This document shows positions 33,614 through 42,238 of a DNA stretch of 64,000 nucleotides, one piece after another (positions within the stretch are counted from its first letter, which is position 1; each line of letters starts with the position of its first letter). The notes below the pieces were generated by a model, which worked only from the letters and a program-made list of their open reading frames with translations, searched no databases and was not told the origin of the DNA. The translations under genes were made by a program, and so were the position numbers. Origin of the DNA: Agrobacterium arsenijevicii (GTDB taxonomy: Bacteria; Pseudomonadota; Alphaproteobacteria; Rhizobiales; Rhizobiaceae); contig JWIT01000008.1 in NCBI GenBank assembly GCA_000949895.1, positions 245,966 to 309,965 on the forward strand, given 5' to 3'.

Positions 33614-34447
33614 TTGAAAATTGCCGTTCTCTCCGATCCGCATATTGGATCGACCAATCCTGTCTTCGTTCCGAATTGGGAACAGGTCGTCGCTCATGTA
33701 AATGCACGAGAAGATGTCGATCTTGTCGTGATCCTTGGAGACCTCACCTTGCTGGGATCCGAGCAGGAAGAAGACCTGCATTTCGGGCTGAATGCACTTG
33801 GCGCCGTGAACAAGCCGTGGCTGGCCTTGCCTGGAAACCACGATGTCGGCGACATCTCGCGTGCCAGCCACCAGCCGGCAAATGCGGAACGTCTTTTGAA
33901 TTGGCAGGCGCTTTACGGCCCGGGGCATTGGCACAGCGACGTGTTCCCCGGCTGGCGCCTGATCGGCCTCAACAGCCAGATCATCGGCACCGGCCTGCCG
34001 GAAGAAGCCATGCAGTGGGAGGCACTGGAGCAGGCTCTGACGACTTGTGGAGCGCTCAAACCCGTACTGTTCACCCATATGCCGCTCTTCCTGAATGACT
34101 GGGAAGAGGTTGACCGGCCGGCCTGGGCACTGATGCGGGACGGCCGCACCCGGTTGCGCCGTCTGATCGAGGGCCACAAAATTCAGGCCGTCGTCACCGG
34201 GCACATGCATCGCATCGTCCAGTTCGACCTGCCGGAAAGCCGGTTCATCTGGTGTGCGGCTTCGAGTTTTCTGACCTATGATGGGTCCATGCCCGCACAG
34301 CCGGGCGCGGCACTATTAGGCCTGACGATCCTGAACCTCAACGAGACGGATATCAGCGCCGAATTCATCGAGATAAAGGAGCTGATGGTCAGCCGTATCG
34401 AAGATTACAACGGCACGATCTACCGCTCGCCCGCGAAGGACGCTTAA
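33614..34447 (+). CDS. calcineurin-like metallophosphoesterase
   Basis: No ATG exists near the N terminus. TTG at 33614 is chosen because AAAGG lies ten bases upstream and the product then begins with KIAVLSDPHIGS (277 residues); TTG 33605 is an alternative. All five metal motifs are visible: SDPHIG (D-x-H), LGDLTLLG (GD), GNHDVG (GNHD), THMPLF (H) and VTGHMHR (GHxH). This is the CpdA/GpdQ type, which splits phosphodiesters such as cyclic AMP or glycerophosphodiesters. It is encoded directly after an Ugp-like importer and before a PHP phosphatase. A pathway of uptake, diester cleavage and monoester cleavage is inferred. Confidence 0.85.
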   Translation: MKIAVLSDPHIGSTNPVFVPNWEQVVAHVNAREDVDLVVILGDLTLLGSEQEEDLHFGLNALGAVNKPWLALPGNHDVGDISRASHQPANAERLLNWQALYGPGHWHSDVFPGWRLIGLNSQIIGTGLPEEAMQWEALEQALTTCGALKPVLFTHMPLFLNDWEEVDRPAWALMRDGRTRLRRLIEGHKIQAVVTGHMHRIVQFDLPESRFIWCAASSFLTYDGSMPAQPGAALLGLTILNLNETDISAEFIEIKELMVSRIEDYNGTIYRSPAKDA

Positions 34448-34451
34448 AGCT

Positions 34452-35327
34452 ATGGTCTGGTTCAGCTATCACGGTGGCCACAGCGGCGAATTCTGCAATC
34501 ACGCGACCTCCACGCTCGAAGAGATTGTTTGCACCGCCATAACACGCGGCTTCACCCATTACGGCCTTAGCGAACATTGCCCGCGTTACCGGGAAGCGGA
34601 TCTCTATCCCGGAGAAGAGGCATTGGGTGTTGTCGGGCTAGCTGCCGCCTTCGAGGGCTACGTCAAACGCGCCTTCGAGCTGCGCGATGCGTATGCCGGG
34701 CAGATAGAGTTGCTGATTGGCTTTGAAACGGAGACCTTGCCGCCGGACGGCTGGCTGGAAGCGATGAGCCAGCTGCGTGAAGCCCATGCCTTCGATTACA
34801 TTGTCGGTAGTGTTCACGATATCTGCGGCCGGTGGCTCGATTACTCCGCAAGCGACACGGCGGCATTGGCTGCCGATCTCGGTGGCGCGGAGGAACTTCG
34901 CCTCACCTATTTCGATCGGGTGACTGAGATGGTGGAGAAGCTAAGGCCCGATATCGTCGCACATCTGGATCTCGTTCGAAAATACGAACCTCCCGGCTTT
35001 GTGTTTTCCGATCCGGTCATGCGCTCCATCGACAGGACGCTTGAGGCCGTCAAGGCAAGCGGATCCGTGCTCGACGTCAACTGCGCGGCCTTTCGCAATG
35101 GTTATGGGCCGGTTTATCCGCTTCCACATATGCTTGAACGCGCCCGAAAGATGGGAATCCCCGTCACGCTCGGTGACGACAGCCACGGCGCGCAGACTGT
35201 CGGCGCAGAACTGGACCGGTCGCTCGCGGCGATTGCCGCTGCGGGATATCGCAGCGTTGCGTATCTGACCCGAACCGAAGGCTGGCGTGAGGCGCCGCTC
35301 GAAACCGTCTGCCCGCGTGAGCGCTGA
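34452..35327 (+). CDS. PHP-domain phosphatase, HisK (histidinol-phosphatase)-like
   Basis: A 291-residue PHP-family protein. Metal-binding motifs are YHGGHSGEFCNH near the N terminus, GLSEHCPR, GFETE, GSVHD, AHLDLVRKY and DDSHGAQTVG near the C terminus. The layout matches HisJ/HisK histidinol-phosphate phosphatases. Its place four bases after a metallophosphoesterase, in an Ugp-like operon, argues for hydrolysis of an imported organophosphate rather than histidine synthesis. That is inference from context only. Confidence 0.85.
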   Translation: MVWFSYHGGHSGEFCNHATSTLEEIVCTAITRGFTHYGLSEHCPRYREADLYPGEEALGVVGLAAAFEGYVKRAFELRDAYAGQIELLIGFETETLPPDGWLEAMSQLREAHAFDYIVGSVHDICGRWLDYSASDTAALAADLGGAEELRLTYFDRVTEMVEKLRPDIVAHLDLVRKYEPPGFVFSDPVMRSIDRTLEAVKASGSVLDVNCAAFRNGYGPVYPLPHMLERARKMGIPVTLGDDSHGAQTVGAELDRSLAAIAAAGYRSVAYLTRTEGWREAPLETVCPRER

Positions 35328-35344
35328 GCGGAAGAAATAACGAC

Positions 35345-35857
35345 ATGAATACTCCCCCTTCAACGCGGTCTCTTTCGATCATTCCTGCCACCGAAGCCGA
35401 CATTCCTTTCATCATGTCGGTGGAGCGGATTCCGGGTTATGCGGCTTTGGTCGGCAGCTACGATGCGGATGAGCATCGCCGACGCATCGAAACGGCGAAC
35501 ACCAACTATCTTCTCTGCCACCTCGGAACGGAACCCGTCGGCTTTGCCGTGGTTCGTCTGGACGATGACGGCATGGGAAACGCCCAGCTTCATCGTATAG
35601 CCATGGCCCGGAAGGGCTTGGGCCACGGATCTGCATTCCTGCGCCAGATTTGCCACATGGTCTTCACTTTCCAAGACGTCGGGCGGTTCTGGCTCGACCT
35701 GCTACCCTCGAATGTCCATGCGAAAGACGTCTACAGAAGAATCGGCTTCATCCAGGAAGGTACAATGCGCCGGGCGCTTCGGCTGAAGAATGGAAACCGC
35801 GAGGATCTGGTCCTGATGTCGCTGCTCCGTGAAGAGTGGAGTGCGCTCGACGGTTGA
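35345..35857 (+). CDS. GNAT-family N-acetyltransferase
   Basis: A 170-residue protein with the acetyl-CoA motif in RIAMARKGLGHGSAFLRQIC (consensus R/Q-x-x-G-x-G/A), followed by WLDLLPSNVHAKDVYRRIGF, the classical C-terminal strand and helix of the fold. It starts 17 bases after the PHP gene and ends the operon. A role in modifying the released alcohol or amine, or in self-protection, is possible. The substrate cannot be read. Confidence 0.85.
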   Translation: MNTPPSTRSLSIIPATEADIPFIMSVERIPGYAALVGSYDADEHRRRIETANTNYLLCHLGTEPVGFAVVRLDDDGMGNAQLHRIAMARKGLGHGSAFLRQICHMVFTFQDVGRFWLDLLPSNVHAKDVYRRIGFIQEGTMRRALRLKNGNREDLVLMSLLREEWSALDG

Positions 35858-35906
35858 GCAGCGGTGCCTCCCGCGGGGGTACACTCGACCAATCAGCGAG
35901 CGCAGC

Positions 35907-35934
35907 CCCTGCGCCACATTGAAGCTGCGCAGGG
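35907..35934 (+). terminator. hairpin after the Ugp-like operon
   Basis: CCCTGCGC (35907-35914) pairs with GCGCAGGG (35927-35934) around 12 bases, 50 bases after the GNAT stop codon. A second small stem, CCTGCC with GGCAGG (35944-35963), follows. No T tract is present. The convergent TRAP operon ends at 36103. Confidence 0.45.
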
Positions 35935-36102
35935 TCAACCACGCCTGCCAAAGCTGCGGCAGGTCGAATGCAAGAGGTAATCTCTTCAATCTCGCATCCG
36001 ATGTTCACTAGCATCGAAGTTCTTTCCGAACGCAGTGACGCTGGGCGGCCAACAACCCTTGGCCTACCGGCAGAGAAACGGATAACCGGCCATGAGTGGG
36101 CG

Positions 36103-37383
36103 TCATCGCGACATCATCGCGAGTGGCCATAGTACGATCTGCGGGAAGATCACGAGCAGGACGAGAACCGCAATCTGGGCGACCATAAAAGGTACGACCC
36201 CCTTGATGACGCCGGTCATCGGAACCCGTGCCACGCCACAGACGACGTTGAGCACCGTGCCGACAGGAGGCGTTACCAGACCGATCGCATTGTTCATGAT
36301 GAACAACACGCCGAAATAGACGGGATCTATTCCTGCCTGCTTGACGATTGGCATCAACACGGGGGTCAGGATAAGCACCGTTGGCGTGAAGTCCATCGCC
36401 GTACCGACGATCAGCACGATCACCATGAGGATCGTCATCAGGAGAATCTTGTTCTCCATGAACGGCTGTACCATGTCGGCCAGCTGCTGCGGAATGTTCG
36501 CGGTGGTGATGAGCCAGGCGGAAACACCCGCAGCGGCAACGAGGAACATCACGACAGCAGTGGTTTCAGCCGCGCGATACATAAGTCCGAACAGATCAGC
36601 CAGCTTGATCTCGCGATAGACAAAGACACCGACGAACAACGAATAGACAGCCGCTATCACCGCCGCTTCGGTCGGCGTAAAGGCGCCGATCTTCAGGCCA
36701 CCGATGACGACCACGGGCATGACAAGCGCCCACAACGCCTTGCGCGTTTCGCTCAGTCGCTCGGCAAGGGTTCGCCTCGGTTCAACCCTCGGCTTGTCCC
36801 GCCCGATACTCCAGCGCCAGGCCAGCATGATGGCAAGACCCATCAGCAATCCAGGCACGATGCCGGCCAGGAAGAGTTTGGTGATCGACACACCGCCGGC
36901 GACGCCAAAGATGATCATGCCGACCGATGGCGGGAGCACCGGCGCGATGATGCCGCCGCAGGAGATGAGCCCGCAAGAACGATTGATATCGTAGCCCGCA
37001 TTCCGCATCAGGGGTATCAGCACCGAGGCAAGCGCCGCCGCGTCGGCAACCGCAGAACCGGAAAGCGACGCCATGACAATCGCGGCCAGGACCGCGACAT
37101 AACCGAGGCCGCCGCGAATGTGGCCGATCCACGCCATTGCCATGGTAATGATGCGCCGGGTCATTCCGCCGGCATTCATCAATTCGCCGGCCAGCATAAA
37201 GAAGGGAACGGCGAGCAAAGGAAAGCTGTTGGCGCCGTCCCACATGTTCTGGATGATAATTTGCGGATCGGTGATGCCCATGTAAAACATCATCACAAGT
37301 CCGCATCCGATCAGCGCGAACGCAATGGGCATGCCCAGCGCCATCAGGCCAAGAAGCGACGCTATGAAGACAAAAACGATCAT
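36103..37383 (-). CDS. dctM: TRAP transporter large permease (DctM)
   Basis: A 426-residue protein with about twelve hydrophobic segments, the normal length for DctM. Family hallmarks are GMPIAFALIGCGLVMMFYMG near the N terminus, FPLLAVPFFMLAGELMNAGG, and MDFTPTVLILTPVLMPIVKQ near the C terminus. It carries the solute-sodium symport path. Its start lies two bases after the DctQ stop, downstream of DctP, so the order is the usual P-Q-M. The enolase-superfamily and SDR genes upstream point to a sugar acid as solute. Confidence 0.92.
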   Translation of the reverse strand: MIVFVFIASLLGLMALGMPIAFALIGCGLVMMFYMGITDPQIIIQNMWDGANSFPLLAVPFFMLAGELMNAGGMTRRIITMAMAWIGHIRGGLGYVAVLAAIVMASLSGSAVADAAALASVLIPLMRNAGYDINRSCGLISCGGIIAPVLPPSVGMIIFGVAGGVSITKLFLAGIVPGLLMGLAIMLAWRWSIGRDKPRVEPRRTLAERLSETRKALWALVMPVVVIGGLKIGAFTPTEAAVIAAVYSLFVGVFVYREIKLADLFGLMYRAAETTAVVMFLVAAAGVSAWLITTANIPQQLADMVQPFMENKILLMTILMVIVLIVGTAMDFTPTVLILTPVLMPIVKQAGIDPVYFGVLFIMNNAIGLVTPPVGTVLNVVCGVARVPMTGVIKGVVPFMVAQIAVLVLLVIFPQIVLWPLAMMSR

Positions 37384-37385
37384 GA

Positions 37386-37952
37386 TCAGCGTCCCTTCTG
37401 CTCGTCGGTCGCGCGTGCCGCCTGAAGCCCTTCGTCGAGGCCTTCCTCGTGAACGTCGATCAGTTCGTTATCGGCAATGTCCCCCATGGCCAGCCGCATG
37501 AGGTTTGACAGGCAGATCAAGGCAATCGCCGCACCGGTGACGTAGCTGACCCCATAGACCCAGAGCATGCTGATCTGCGCGACCGGAGATTCCGTGATTT
37601 TCAGGATATCGTGCTGAAGCCAGGTGCCATAAAAGATGAAAGCGGCACAGACGAACATCACCACCTGGCTGATTGCCCAGCACACCTTTCGTCCAAGGAC
37701 CGGCAACGCCTGCACGACAATGTCGACACCCAGATGGCTACGCCTGTGCAGGCCGATGATTCCTCCCAGGAAGGTCATCCACACGAACGCAAATCGGGGA
37801 AGCTCCTCCGAGATGTCGATCCCGGTATTGAAAAACAAACGAAGGACGACATTGCCAAAGACCATCACAAGCATCGTGGCCATGCAGAGTACGAGGATGA
37901 TCTCAATGGCGCGGTAAAAACCGCCGACCCCTGCATCCAGAAATGCGCGCAT
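37386..37952 (-). CDS. dctQ: TRAP transporter small permease (DctQ)
   Basis: The start is ATG 37952, which has a strong GGGGAGAGG site directly upstream; the frame could be read from TTG 37988 but that lacks support. The 188-residue protein has four hydrophobic segments and the DctQ motif FNTGIDISEELPRFAFVWMT, with the conserved E-E and W positions. The C-terminal tail of about 40 residues is hydrophilic and acidic. It couples the binding protein to the large permease. Confidence 0.9.
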   Translation of the reverse strand: MRAFLDAGVGGFYRAIEIILVLCMATMLVMVFGNVVLRLFFNTGIDISEELPRFAFVWMTFLGGIIGLHRRSHLGVDIVVQALPVLGRKVCWAISQVVMFVCAAFIFYGTWLQHDILKITESPVAQISMLWVYGVSYVTGAAIALICLSNLMRLAMGDIADNELIDVHEEGLDEGLQAARATDEQKGR

Positions 37953-38081
37953 TTTCCTCTCCCCAGCGAGAAGGGTGGCCGCATTCAATGTGCGGCGCCC
38001 CTCGCAGATTTCACAGATTTCGGTCTGAACAATGCGGCGACGAGCCGGTATTCCGCGCCGACTCGCCGCCGATAACAGCGA

Positions 38082-39176
38082 TTATTTTCTGTGCTTCGCT
38101 ATCTCGGCGTAGAACTGATCGACGAATTCATTGCCAATCACATCCTTGTTCTTGGCGACGACCGGTTCGATGGCCTTGCGGACCGCATCGAGTTCAGCCG
38201 GCTGCATCACCGTCGCCTTCATGCCCTCGGCTTCAAGCTTCTTGAGAGCTTCGCTGGCATCACGCAACTCGGCCTCCCGCTGGAAGGTGCGCGTTTTCTC
38301 CGCGGCAGCCTGAACGGCATTCTGCTGTTCCGCCGTCAGCGAGTCATAGAACCTCTTGGAAGACAGCAGCGCCACGGGCGTATAGACGTGGTTGGTGACG
38401 GTCAGGTATTTCTGCACCTCGAACATCTTGTTCGCGTACATGTCCACGAACGGATGTTCGTAACCATCGAGTGCCCGTGTTTCGAGCGCGGTATAAACCT
38501 CGGTGAACGCCATGGGCACGGCGTTCATGCCAAGTGCCTTGAAGCTGGCGAGTGCCATGGGGCTTTGCATCACCCGGACTTTCAGTCCCTTCATGTCGGT
38601 GAGCGATGCCACCGGGTGTTTGCTGTTCGACAGATTGCGGAATGCTCCACCAGCCCAGACAAGGCCATGAATATTCATGTCGGCAAGGTTGTCGAGCAGC
38701 CGCTTTCCCTGTGGACTATCGAGCACGTCCGCTGCCTCGGTGTCGGTCGCGAACAGGAAAGGAACGTCAAATATCTGAAGTTCCTTCTCGTGGGTCGCGA
38801 TGGGAGCAAGCGCGCCCATGTAGAGGTCGATAGTTCCCGACTGAAGCGCCATCAGCATCTTCTCTTCGGATCCGATTGCGGAATTGCCGAAGACGTCGAT
38901 TTTCACGCTGCCACCGGTTGCCTTAGCCACTTCCTCGGCGAAGTATTTCATAGCTGCCGAGCGCGGATGGGTATCGGCAAACCCATGGCCGAGTTTTGCC
39001 ACCTTGGCGTCCTGAGCCAAAATCGGTGTGACCGGCATGGCGGAAAATGCAATCGCGGCACATATGCCGAAACCGATTGCGCGACGCGCCATGTCCGGCG
39101 TGGTACCCGTGCCGAAGCACGATGCCAGATATTGCTTTCCCGCGCCAAATGCGCGCTTCATCGATACGAGTTTCAT
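38082..39176 (-). CDS. dctP: TRAP transporter substrate-binding protein (DctP)
   Basis: A 364-residue protein starting at ATG 39176 behind AGGGGAGGAATGAC. The export signal is long (about 54 residues; the hydrophobic core is GFGICAAIAFSAMPVTPILA, cleavage near AQDAK). The mature domain has the DctP fold: KLGHGFADTHPRSAAMKYFA, LKVRVMQSPMALASFKALGM with the conserved arginine that grips the ligand's carboxylate, and MAFTEVYTALETRALDGYEH. The ligand therefore should be a carboxylate, fitting the sugar-acid enzymes of the same operon. Confidence 0.92.
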   Translation of the reverse strand: MKLVSMKRAFGAGKQYLASCFGTGTTPDMARRAIGFGICAAIAFSAMPVTPILAQDAKVAKLGHGFADTHPRSAAMKYFAEEVAKATGGSVKIDVFGNSAIGSEEKMLMALQSGTIDLYMGALAPIATHEKELQIFDVPFLFATDTEAADVLDSPQGKRLLDNLADMNIHGLVWAGGAFRNLSNSKHPVASLTDMKGLKVRVMQSPMALASFKALGMNAVPMAFTEVYTALETRALDGYEHPFVDMYANKMFEVQKYLTVTNHVYTPVALLSSKRFYDSLTAEQQNAVQAAAEKTRTFQREAELRDASEALKKLEAEGMKATVMQPAELDAVRKAIEPVVAKNKDVIGNEFVDQFYAEIAKHRK

Positions 39177-39246
39177 GTCATTCCTCCCCTGGTTTTGTTG
39201 GAACTCGTCACGCTCTCCCGAAGCGCAACGACGTGGTTTGCGGCGC

Positions 39247-40014
39247 CTACAGCACGGAAATCATCCCGCCATCGGCATAGACAATCTGGCCATTGACGTA
39301 GTCGGATGCGGCGGACGCGAAATAGATGACGGTTCCCGCCAGTTCCTCCGGTCGGCCCCAGCGCCGGGCTGGCGTGCGTGCCTTGACCCATGCGTCGAAT
39401 TCCGGATTGGCGAGCAGGGCCTCGTTCATGTCCGTGATCATGTAACCGGGGCCGATCGCGTTGGCCTGGATACCCTTTTCGGCCCACTCGGCCGCCATGG
39501 CCTTGGTCAGCATCTTGATACCGCCTTTGGCCACGGTGTAAGGTGCGACCGTTGCCCGGGCGAGTTCGGAGGTCAGCGACCCGATATTGATGATCTTGCC
39601 GGAACCACGTTCCGCCATCCGCTTCGCCGCTTCCCGGCCAACGAGGAAAGCCGAGGTGAGATTGGTGTCGATCACACGACGCCAGTCAGCCGTCGCCAGC
39701 TCAAGCATCGGCTTGCGAAACTGGATGCCGGCATTGTTGACGAGGATGTCCACCCGGATACCGTCCCGATCAAACGTCTCGAAAGTGGCAAGGACGGCAG
39801 CTTCGTCGGTCACGTCGAACGCCGAAGTCAGCACATCGCGGCCAGCCGATCGCATCGCTGCGGCGGCCTCTTCGAGGCGGGTGGTATCGACACCGTTGAG
39901 GATCACCCTGGCGCCGGCATTCGCCAACCCCTCGGCAAAAGCTCGCCCCAGTCCGCGGGACGAACCCGTCACCAGAGCGGTCTTGCCGCTGAGATCGAAT
40001 AGTGAAACGCTCAT
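39247..40014 (-). CDS. SDR, gluconate 5-dehydrogenase-like
   Basis: A 255-residue SDR: TGSSRGLG (residues about 17-24), NNAGIQFRKPMLEL, NIGSLTSE with the catalytic serine, and YTVAKGG as Y-x-x-x-K. GPGYMITDMNEALL and FASAASDYVNGQIVYADGGM match the IdnO/gluconate 5-dehydrogenase subgroup, which interconverts 5-ketogluconate and gluconate. It lies between the enolase-superfamily gene (13 bases upstream) and the TRAP genes. Confidence 0.85.
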   Translation of the reverse strand: MSVSLFDLSGKTALVTGSSRGLGRAFAEGLANAGARVILNGVDTTRLEEAAAAMRSAGRDVLTSAFDVTDEAAVLATFETFDRDGIRVDILVNNAGIQFRKPMLELATADWRRVIDTNLTSAFLVGREAAKRMAERGSGKIINIGSLTSELARATVAPYTVAKGGIKMLTKAMAAEWAEKGIQANAIGPGYMITDMNEALLANPEFDAWVKARTPARRWGRPEELAGTVIYFASAASDYVNGQIVYADGGMISVL

Positions 40015-40027
40015 AATGATTTCCTCC

Positions 40028-41227
40028 TCAGAGTTCGGTTACACGGACCGTGAGGTCCGAGCGATCGAAGAAGGATGGCTGCAGTTCCGTGCCGAGGCCG
40101 GGGCCTTCCATCGGATAGACGAAGCCGCCTTCGATGCGCGGCACCTCCGTCACAAGCTCGCGATACCAGCCCTTGTAGAAGGCGCGTACGCTTTCCTGAA
40201 TGAGTGTGTTGGGCTGCGAGAAGCTCATGTGAATGGCGGCGGCGAAGCCGACCGGGCCGATGCAGTCATGTGGCGCAAATGGCCGGTGATAGGTCTCCGC
40301 CATGGCCGCGATCTTGCGGCCTTCGGTGAGGCCGCCCGTCCAGCACAGATCGGCCATGACGACATGGGCGGCATCCCGGTCGAGATATTCCTTGTAGGCA
40401 AAACGGGTGCCGAGCGTTTCGGAGGCGCAGGTCCACACGTCGGTGGAATGTGCGAATTCGGAGAGCGCCTGCGGTGAATTCATCCGGATCGGATCTTCGT
40501 ACCAGGTCGGCTTGAAGGGCTCGAGCGCCCGCGCGATCTGCTTGGCGACCGGCAGGTTCCAGAGCGAATGGAACTCGACCATGATATCCATCCTGTCGCC
40601 GACGGCCTTGCGGATCAACTCGAACGGCCGGATCGCCGTCTTCATCTGTTCCGCCGTGATGAAAAGGCCGCGGTTTTCCATCGCGGCAGGATCGAACGGC
40701 CAGATCTTCATGGCCGAGATACCATTCGACAGGAGATCCTCGGCAAGTTCGCCCGCCCGGTTCATAAAGCCGTCGAGATCCTCGTAAGGCCCCGTTTCCT
40801 CGCCGAGGTTCCAGGTGTCCACAGGCTTGATCTTCTTCGTCCGCACATAGCGGCTTCCGGCACATGTGTTGTAGACGCGCATCTTCTCCACGCAGAGGCC
40901 GCCCAGCATCTGGTGGACCGGTTGTCCGCACACCTTCCCGAACACATCCCACAATGCGATATCGATTGCGGAAGCCGCCCGATGTTCTGCTCCCGTCGAG
41001 GCATGGCCCATCGGCAGGTTCAGCATTTCCCTGTGAAGCGCCTCGATGTGAAGCGGGTTGCGACCCATGAGCCGGCTTGCCAGCGTATCGTGGATATGAG
41101 CCTCGACGGCCGCCGCCCCATAAAAGGTTTCCCCGAGGCCGGTAACGCCCTGATCGGTTTCCACATGCACCCAGAGGACATTGGAGAACTCATCCGCACG
41201 AAAAGTCTTGATCGCAGTTATTTTCAT
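40028..41227 (-). CDS. enolase-superfamily sugar-acid dehydratase (MR/MLE, galactonate dehydratase-like)
   Basis: The start is ATG 41227, six bases after GGAAG, giving 399 residues; GTG 41233 would abut that site. The capping domain covers about 1-125 and the barrel the rest. Visible active-site strings are AMKIWPFD (end of barrel strand 2), MVEFHSLWN (first metal ligand with adjacent His), WYEDPI, CASETLG (metal ligands) and APHDCIGP (base His). They line up with D-galactonate dehydratase except that its D-F-H is E-F-H here, and W replaces the usual second residue after the lysine. The operon with a TRAP importer and a gluconate-dehydrogenase-like SDR supports dehydration of an aldonate or aldarate to a 2-keto-3-deoxy acid. 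Confidence 0.82.
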   Translation of the reverse strand: MKITAIKTFRADEFSNVLWVHVETDQGVTGLGETFYGAAAVEAHIHDTLASRLMGRNPLHIEALHREMLNLPMGHASTGAEHRAASAIDIALWDVFGKVCGQPVHQMLGGLCVEKMRVYNTCAGSRYVRTKKIKPVDTWNLGEETGPYEDLDGFMNRAGELAEDLLSNGISAMKIWPFDPAAMENRGLFITAEQMKTAIRPFELIRKAVGDRMDIMVEFHSLWNLPVAKQIARALEPFKPTWYEDPIRMNSPQALSEFAHSTDVWTCASETLGTRFAYKEYLDRDAAHVVMADLCWTGGLTEGRKIAAMAETYHRPFAPHDCIGPVGFAAAIHMSFSQPNTLIQESVRAFYKGWYRELVTEVPRIEGGFVYPMEGPGLGTELQPSFFDRSDLTVRVTEL

Positions 41228-41405
41228 TGTCACTTCCGTTCAATCGGCCGTGCTTTCGCCAGGCCCGCCACTTCGGTCGGAAAGACGCATGGACAAAGGA
41301 AAACCGTCGCTCGCACGCGAAAGCATGCGACCCATTTTCTCCATCAATGTCCTGCTGACGGCTCCTCCCGCCGGATTTTTCTGGCAGAATTTCTGACAGT
41401 CTTCT

Positions 41406-41422
41406 ATAATGGTGTCAACCAA
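41406..41422 (+). promoter_or_regulatory. TATAAT box overlapping a FadR-type operator
   Basis: A perfect TATAAT (41406-41411) stands 35 bases before the regulator's ATG. No good -35 box is seen at the usual distance. TGGT-GTCA-ACCA (41411-41422) overlaps its last base and fits the TGGT/ACCA operator type of FadR-class GntR proteins. It probably mediates autorepression and control of the divergent sugar-acid operon. Confidence 0.5.
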
Positions 41423-41445
41423 AATTGTGAAAGTAGTGCTCCGAA

Positions 41446-42165
41446 ATGGAAAAAGCTGTAGTACAGGTTGGCGACCAAGATACAGGGCTCGTTGAACGCA
41501 CCATCGCAGGCATCCGCGCATACATGCGCGAAAACCAGCTTCGTCCGGGCAGCCCCATGCCCAGCGAAACCGCCATGGCCTCCAAGCTCGACGTTTCCCG
41601 GACTGTGGCCCGAGAGGCCTTCCGCGCCCTTGCAGCGCTTGGTATCCTGGAGGTCGGCACGGGACACCGCGCGCGCGTCGCGGCACCGGACGCGGCACCG
41701 CTCAGCATGATTCTCGACCATACCGTGATGATGAAGCAGCTCAGCGTTCAGCAGGTGCTGGACGTTCGCCGCACACTCGAGCTTCGCACGGTAAATCTCG
41801 CATCTCTGCGCAGGACAGATGCACAGGCGCGGGAACTTCTCCAGATAGTGGAAGACATGTTCCATGCACTCGAAACGCCGGAAGCGGTTATGGAACTCGA
41901 CATCCGTTTCCACGAACTCATTGCCCAGGCCTCTGGCAACTCCCTTTACGGGATCATCGTCGGTTCGTTCCGCGTCATCACGCAACAAACCTGGCATATC
42001 GGTTGGCGCAGCCGCGCCACTTTGGAGAACCGCACCGAAAACATCCGCTGCCACCAGAGGATCGCCGAGGCGATCAGCCTCCAGAATCTGGAGATGGCGG
42101 AGACTGCCATGGCCGAACATTTCGACTCGGCCATCGGCGTCCTGCTTCGGGCGGGCGTTAATTGA
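41446..42165 (+). CDS. FadR-type GntR regulator of the sugar-acid operon
   Basis: A 239-residue regulator. The winged helix carries VERTIAGIRAYMRENQLRPG, PSETAMASKLDVSRTVAREA and ALGILEVGTGHRARV. The FCD ligand domain (about 90-230) contains LDVRRTLELRTVNLA, ELDIRFHELIAQASGN and CHQRIAEAI, whose aspartate and histidines normally hold a metal that binds an organic acid. It is divergent from the dehydratase/SDR/TRAP operon with a 218-base spacer that has a likely operator, so a sugar acid or its keto-deoxy derivative is the expected inducer. Confidence 0.88.
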   Translation: MEKAVVQVGDQDTGLVERTIAGIRAYMRENQLRPGSPMPSETAMASKLDVSRTVAREAFRALAALGILEVGTGHRARVAAPDAAPLSMILDHTVMMKQLSVQQVLDVRRTLELRTVNLASLRRTDAQARELLQIVEDMFHALETPEAVMELDIRFHELIAQASGNSLYGIIVGSFRVITQQTWHIGWRSRATLENRTENIRCHQRIAEAISLQNLEMAETAMAEHFDSAIGVLLRAGVN

Positions 42166-42184
42166 CGCGGGCAAGATGCGAACG

Positions 42185-42216
42185 CCTGCCAGACGCCGGC
42201 CGGCTGCCGTGGCAGG
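42185..42216. terminator. hairpin between convergent regulator and GGDEF-EAL genes
   Basis: CCTGCCA (42185-42191) pairs with TGGCAGG (42210-42216) around a GC-rich loop. It lies in the short gap between two genes that end toward each other, so a bidirectional terminator is plausible even without T tracts. Confidence 0.4.
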
Positions 42217-42238
42217 GAGCGCCCCGCGAAAATCAGGC

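Noticed and set aside
34452..35327. PHP protein as a histidine-biosynthesis enzyme
   Set aside because: No his genes are nearby and it sits inside an organophosphate-type uptake operon, so only the family name was kept.
38091..39296. 401-codon open frame antisense to the DctP gene
   Set aside because: Shadow of a well-supported TRAP binding protein with its own ribosome site.
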